Translations under genes and position numbers: made by a program | Notes under the pieces: model-generated | The model's database searches: none | Seen by the model: the letters and a program-made list of their open reading frames with translations, nothing else | What the model was told of the DNA's origin: nothing | Source of the DNA: JBELHJ01 sp042091495 | GTDB taxonomy: Bacteria > Bacteroidota > Bacteroidia > Flavobacteriales > Flavobacteriaceae | NCBI GenBank assembly: GCA_042091495.1 | Contig: JBELHJ010000071.1 | Location: 1-9,279 of the forward strand | Reading direction: 5' to 3' | DNA: 9,279 bases | Shown: positions 6,637 to 9,279 of the stretch, piece by piece | Position numbering within the stretch: the first letter of the stretch is position 1 | How the letters are laid out: each line of letters starts with the position of its first letter

Positions 6637-7956
6637 ATGAAATTTAATTATTTGATATCAATATTGTTTCATGTACTATTAGGAGTAATTGTTTTTTTTG
6701 TAAAACCTTTCTCAATATTATATTTTTTAGCAATCATTTTTTTTGGTATTTACCGTATTTATAATTCTGACCAAGAAAGAATTGTTTTTAGTGTATTATC
6801 ATCAGCAGCTTATATTGTTGGTGCTGAGGTGTTTTTGAGAATGACCAAAGGTAATATAGGCTATGAATCTGTAAAGTATGTTGTAACAATATATATGTTT
6901 ATTGGCTTATTGATTGATAGAAGATTTAATAAGGGGTCATTAGTTTATTTAATTTATTTGTTTTTATTATTACCGGGAGTCATTGTAGCCTCCCAAACGT
7001 TGAATTTTGATACCGTTTTTAGAAAGGCTATTGGTTTTAATTTAAGTGGGCCTGTTACCATTGGTTTAGTGGGTTTGTTTTGTTTTAATAGAAAATTGAC
7101 TTATAAAGAATTTTTAAATGTCTTATTCTTTTTGGGATTACCTATTATCTCCATGACCACTTATTTGTTTTTATACACGCCTTCAATTAAATCGGTACTC
7201 TCAGGGACAGGGTCAAATTTTGCAGCTTCAGGAGGCTTTGGCCCCAATCAGGTCGCTACCATTTTAGGATTAGGGATGTTTGTTTTTGTGGTACGTTTTT
7301 TTATGACTTCAAAAACGATTTTTATAAAAATTTTAAATCTAATTTTAATTTCAGCTATTGCTTTTAGAGGTATAGTGACTTTTAGTAGAGGAGGTATTTT
7401 AACGGCTCTAATAATGATAGTTATTTTTTTGGGTTTATATTTTTTTCGACTTAAATCACATTTAAAAGGAAGGCTAATAAGTTATGCCTTAATTATTTTC
7501 CTTGGAGCTATATGTATATGGGGAATTAGTTCAAGTAGCACAGAAGGTCTCATAGATAAACGCTATGCAAATCAAAATGCTTCTGGTGAAGTTAAGTCGG
7601 ATGTAACTACAGGACGGTCTAGTTTATTTTTATTTGAATTTGAAGCGTTTAAAGAACATGCTGTTTTTGGTGTAGGCGTTGGTAAGTTAAAAGAATTACG
7701 CTTCGAAAAAGAAGGGGTAATGGCAGCATCACATAATGAGATGAGCCGGATTTTGGGAGAACATGGCAGTTTTGGATTGGTCGCTTTTTTAATTTTACTA
7801 TTAACACCTTTAGTGTATCGCTTGGAGCACAATAAAAATATTTTTGCCTATTCTTTTTGGATATTTTGGTTGCTTACCATTAACCATTCTGCCATGCGTA
7901 TAGCCGCACCTGCATTTCTGTACGGTTTTTCTGTATTAAGATTGGAATTGAAATAA
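6637..7956 (+). CDS. O-antigen polymerase/ligase family membrane protein (Wzy-like)
   Basis: A 439-residue polytopic inner-membrane protein with roughly 12-14 hydrophobic segments and a large soluble loop at about 298-377, the layout of Wzy polymerases and WaaL-type ligases (Wzy_C domain). Motifs supporting the family: FSRGGILTAL at 249-258 at the start of a helix; GRSSLFLFEFEAF at 326-338; HAVFGVGVGKL at 341-351 with the G-x-G-x-G pattern; and SHNE at 365-368 with LGEHGSFGL at 373-381, matching the conserved histidine region of the loop. The start is an ATG one base after the previous stop. Being next to the initiating transferase and several glycosyltransferases, polymerisation of lipid-linked repeat units in the periplasm is the more likely role, but ligase activity cannot be excluded from sequence. 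Base composition is uneven along the gene: some 60-base lines are under 20% GC, while one at 7201-7260 is 55%. Confidence 0.9.
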   Translation: MKFNYLISILFHVLLGVIVFFVKPFSILYFLAIIFFGIYRIYNSDQERIVFSVLSSAAYIVGAEVFLRMTKGNIGYESVKYVVTIYMFIGLLIDRRFNKGSLVYLIYLFLLLPGVIVASQTLNFDTVFRKAIGFNLSGPVTIGLVGLFCFNRKLTYKEFLNVLFFLGLPIISMTTYLFLYTPSIKSVLSGTGSNFAASGGFGPNQVATILGLGMFVFVVRFFMTSKTIFIKILNLILISAIAFRGIVTFSRGGILTALIMIVIFLGLYFFRLKSHLKGRLISYALIIFLGAICIWGISSSSTEGLIDKRYANQNASGEVKSDVTTGRSSLFLFEFEAFKEHAVFGVGVGKLKELRFEKEGVMAASHNEMSRILGEHGSFGLVAFLILLLTPLVYRLEHNKNIFAYSFWIFWLLTINHSAMRIAAPAFLYGFSVLRLELK

Positions 7957-8020
7957 TAGATTTGAATTAATTACTGTAAAAATGTTTAAATCTTTATTTA
8001 CATTATAACGTATATTATTG

Positions 8021-8028
8021 TAGTTTTG
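8021..8028 (+). promoter_or_regulatory. Candidate Bacteroidota -7 promoter element before the sugar transferase gene
   Basis: TAGTTTTG is an exact match to the TAnnTTTG -7 consensus used by the Bacteroidota housekeeping sigma factor. It lies 22 bp before the TTG start at 8051 in the 94 bp gap 7957-8050, which would give a leader of about 16-18 bases. No good TTG -33 element is found at the expected distance upstream; only T-rich sequence sits near 7993-7999, so the promoter may be weak or the match chance in AT-rich DNA. This is the longest gap between genes in the window. Apart from this element and a 5 bp inverted repeat (AATGT at 7981-7985, ACATT at 8000-8004) it holds nothing recognisable, and no terminator is visible for the upstream operon. 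Confidence 0.4.
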
Positions 8029-8050
8029 ACGATATTATATTGTATTTTAA

Positions 8051-9279
8051 TTGAAAAGTACTGAACACATACATTTTGAAATCCAAGAGCGTAAAATCTT
8101 ACTTCGTATTCTGGACCTGTTTTTTGCGTTGTTAGGTCTTTTTGCTTTAGAGCAATATTTTGGTAATGATTATCTGGTGTTTTCAAATTCTGGATTAATT
8201 ACTTGGATTAGTCTAATAGTCTATCTCAGTATTTTTGGGACCGTATTTGAAATTTACGATATCAAAAAAGCGAGTAATATAGATGACACGTTTCAGAATG
8301 TATTACTTACAGTAGCCTTTACGTCTTTATTTTATTTGTTGACGCCAATCATTACGCCAGTATTACCCTCAAATAGAATCCAAATTGTAGGTTTTTTTGG
8401 GGCCATTCTAATTCCAGTTTTTTTATGGCGCATAGGATATATTCTCTTAGTTGCTTCACCTAGATTTCATAAACGGGTATTATTGATTGGAGAGCATTCA
8501 AATCTTTCAAATGTGCTCAATGCTTTTAAGGATGTTGATCAGCATTATCAGATTGTTGGTTTTGTAAATTGTGAAACCCAATCTGTTTCAATTCACAAGT
8601 CACATTCCGACATTAAAATATTTAATATTGAAGATGTTTTAGACGTTATTAAATCTCAAAAAATATCTGAAGTCGTTGTAACTAACTACAACACTGATTC
8701 CATATCACCAGAATTATATAATAAACTTATACGGTTACTAGAGTCTGGATTTTCTATTAGGGAATTTACGCAAGTGTATGAGGAATTGACCCAACGTGTG
8801 CCTGTACAGTTTGTGGGTAAAGACTTCTACAAATACTTTCCTTTTAATAGAAGTCATTCCAATAAATTATATCAACTATTGTCGCGTTTATTTGATATCG
8901 TTTTTTCAGTCACCATATTAATAATATTTATTGTTATTCTTCCTCTAGTTTTAATTGGGAATTTAGTTGGGAACAGAGGACCACTGCTTTATAAACAAGT
9001 TCGTGTTGGTGAAAATGGAAAGTTCTTCCATATTATTAAATTGCGATCTATGATTGAAAATGCAGAATCTCAAGGGGCTCAGTGGGCAAGTAAAGATGAC
9101 CACCGTATAACGGCTTTTGGGAGATTTTTAAGAAATTCAAGATTAGACGAAGTGCCTCAGTTGGTAAATGTTATCAAAGGGGAGATGTCTTTAATTGGAC
9201 CAAGGCCTGAACGTCCTGTTTTTGTCAAGGAATTATCCAAAAAAATTCCATTTTATGAAACCCGTCATATTTTAAAACC
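8051..9279 (+). CDS. Undecaprenyl-phosphate sugar phosphotransferase, polyisoprenyl type (3' truncated by window)
   Basis: The initiating enzyme of repeat-unit synthesis: it transfers a sugar 1-phosphate from a nucleotide sugar to undecaprenyl phosphate in the inner membrane. 409 codons are visible and the frame is open at the window edge. It starts with hydrophilic KSTEHIHFEIQERK, then about four membrane segments (roughly 16-33, 45-63, 80-97, 105-128). A Rossmann-like CoA_binding_3 region follows from RVLLIGE at 142-148 to about 250. The catalytic domain begins with a hydrophobic re-entrant helix at 283-305 containing P298. It continues with KLRSM at 330-334, DDHRITAFGRFLRNSRLDE at 349-367 with the catalytic Asp-Glu pair D366-E367, and GEMSLIGPRPERP at 377-389. 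This is the WcaJ/WbaP-type layout. There is no usable ATG: an in-frame TAA sits at 8048-8050 directly before the TTG, and the first internal Met is M334, so TTG 8051 is the start. The missing C-terminus should be short. The sugar is undetermined. Confidence 0.93.
   Translation, partial: MKSTEHIHFEIQERKILLRILDLFFALLGLFALEQYFGNDYLVFSNSGLITWISLIVYLSIFGTVFEIYDIKKASNIDDTFQNVLLTVAFTSLFYLLTPIITPVLPSNRIQIVGFFGAILIPVFLWRIGYILLVASPRFHKRVLLIGEHSNLSNVLNAFKDVDQHYQIVGFVNCETQSVSIHKSHSDIKIFNIEDVLDVIKSQKISEVVVTNYNTDSISPELYNKLIRLLESGFSIREFTQVYEELTQRVPVQFVGKDFYKYFPFNRSHSNKLYQLLSRLFDIVFSVTILIIFIVILPLVLIGNLVGNRGPLLYKQVRVGENGKFFHIIKLRSMIENAESQGAQWASKDDHRITAFGRFLRNSRLDEVPQLVNVIKGEMSLIGPRPERPVFVKELSKKIPFYETRHILK

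Noticed and set aside
7572..7832. Antisense open frame of 86 codons in the polymerase gene
   Set aside because: It mirrors the conserved SHNE/LGEHG region of the real gene. Its composition (Lys-, Ser- and Pro-rich) is typical of shadow translation.
7981..8004. Inverted repeat AATGT...ACATT as a terminator for the upstream operon
   Set aside because: Only 5 bp of A/T-rich stem with a 14-base loop and no T tract after it; far too weak for an intrinsic terminator.
7998..8186. Antisense open frame over the promoter gap and the start of the sugar transferase
   Set aside because: It overlaps the N-terminal coding region of a well-supported gene and has no recognisable domain or neighbour on that strand.

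Overview
The window is a piece of a polysaccharide biosynthesis locus (exopolysaccharide, capsule or O-antigen) from a member of the Bacteroidota, most likely Flavobacteriaceae. The evidence is the low GC content, the lack of clear Shine-Dalgarno sequences before the starts, a TAnnTTTG-type promoter element before the last gene, and protein motifs familiar from flavobacterial surface-sugar loci. All nine genes are on the + strand. The lineage call is inference from these features, not a database match.

Layout: (1) 1-356, the 3' end of a probable family 2 glycosyltransferase. (2) 357-3560, three closely packed, very AT-rich glycosyltransferase genes: an exostosin-like GT47 and two GT4 enzymes, joined by abutting or overlapping ends. 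(3) 3597-5880, a third GT4 enzyme overlapping a PaaK/CapK-type adenylate-forming enzyme, both visibly richer in GC. (4) 5880-7956, a GT2 enzyme with a GTG start followed 1 bp later by a polytopic O-antigen polymerase/ligase-type protein. (5) A 94 bp gap at 7957-8050 with a likely promoter. (6) 8051 to the window end, the initiating undecaprenyl-phosphate sugar phosphotransferase, which starts at TTG and is cut by the window edge.

Working model: the gene 9 enzyme loads the first sugar phosphate onto undecaprenyl phosphate at the inner membrane. The six other glycosyltransferases (one partial) extend the repeat unit, and gene 8 polymerises or ligates it. The PaaK/CapK-like enzyme probably activates a carboxylic acid for a non-sugar decoration, but its substrate cannot be read from sequence. 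No Wzx flippase, chain-length regulator, export protein or sugar-nucleotide synthesis gene lies inside the window, so the locus continues on at least one side.

I do not see a clearly new type of system. The parts least like a routine locus are the GT47 exostosin-like enzyme, the adenylate-forming enzyme with a possible metal site, and the patchy base composition that suggests cassette exchange. No RNA genes, CRISPR arrays, insertion sequences or convincing terminators were found.
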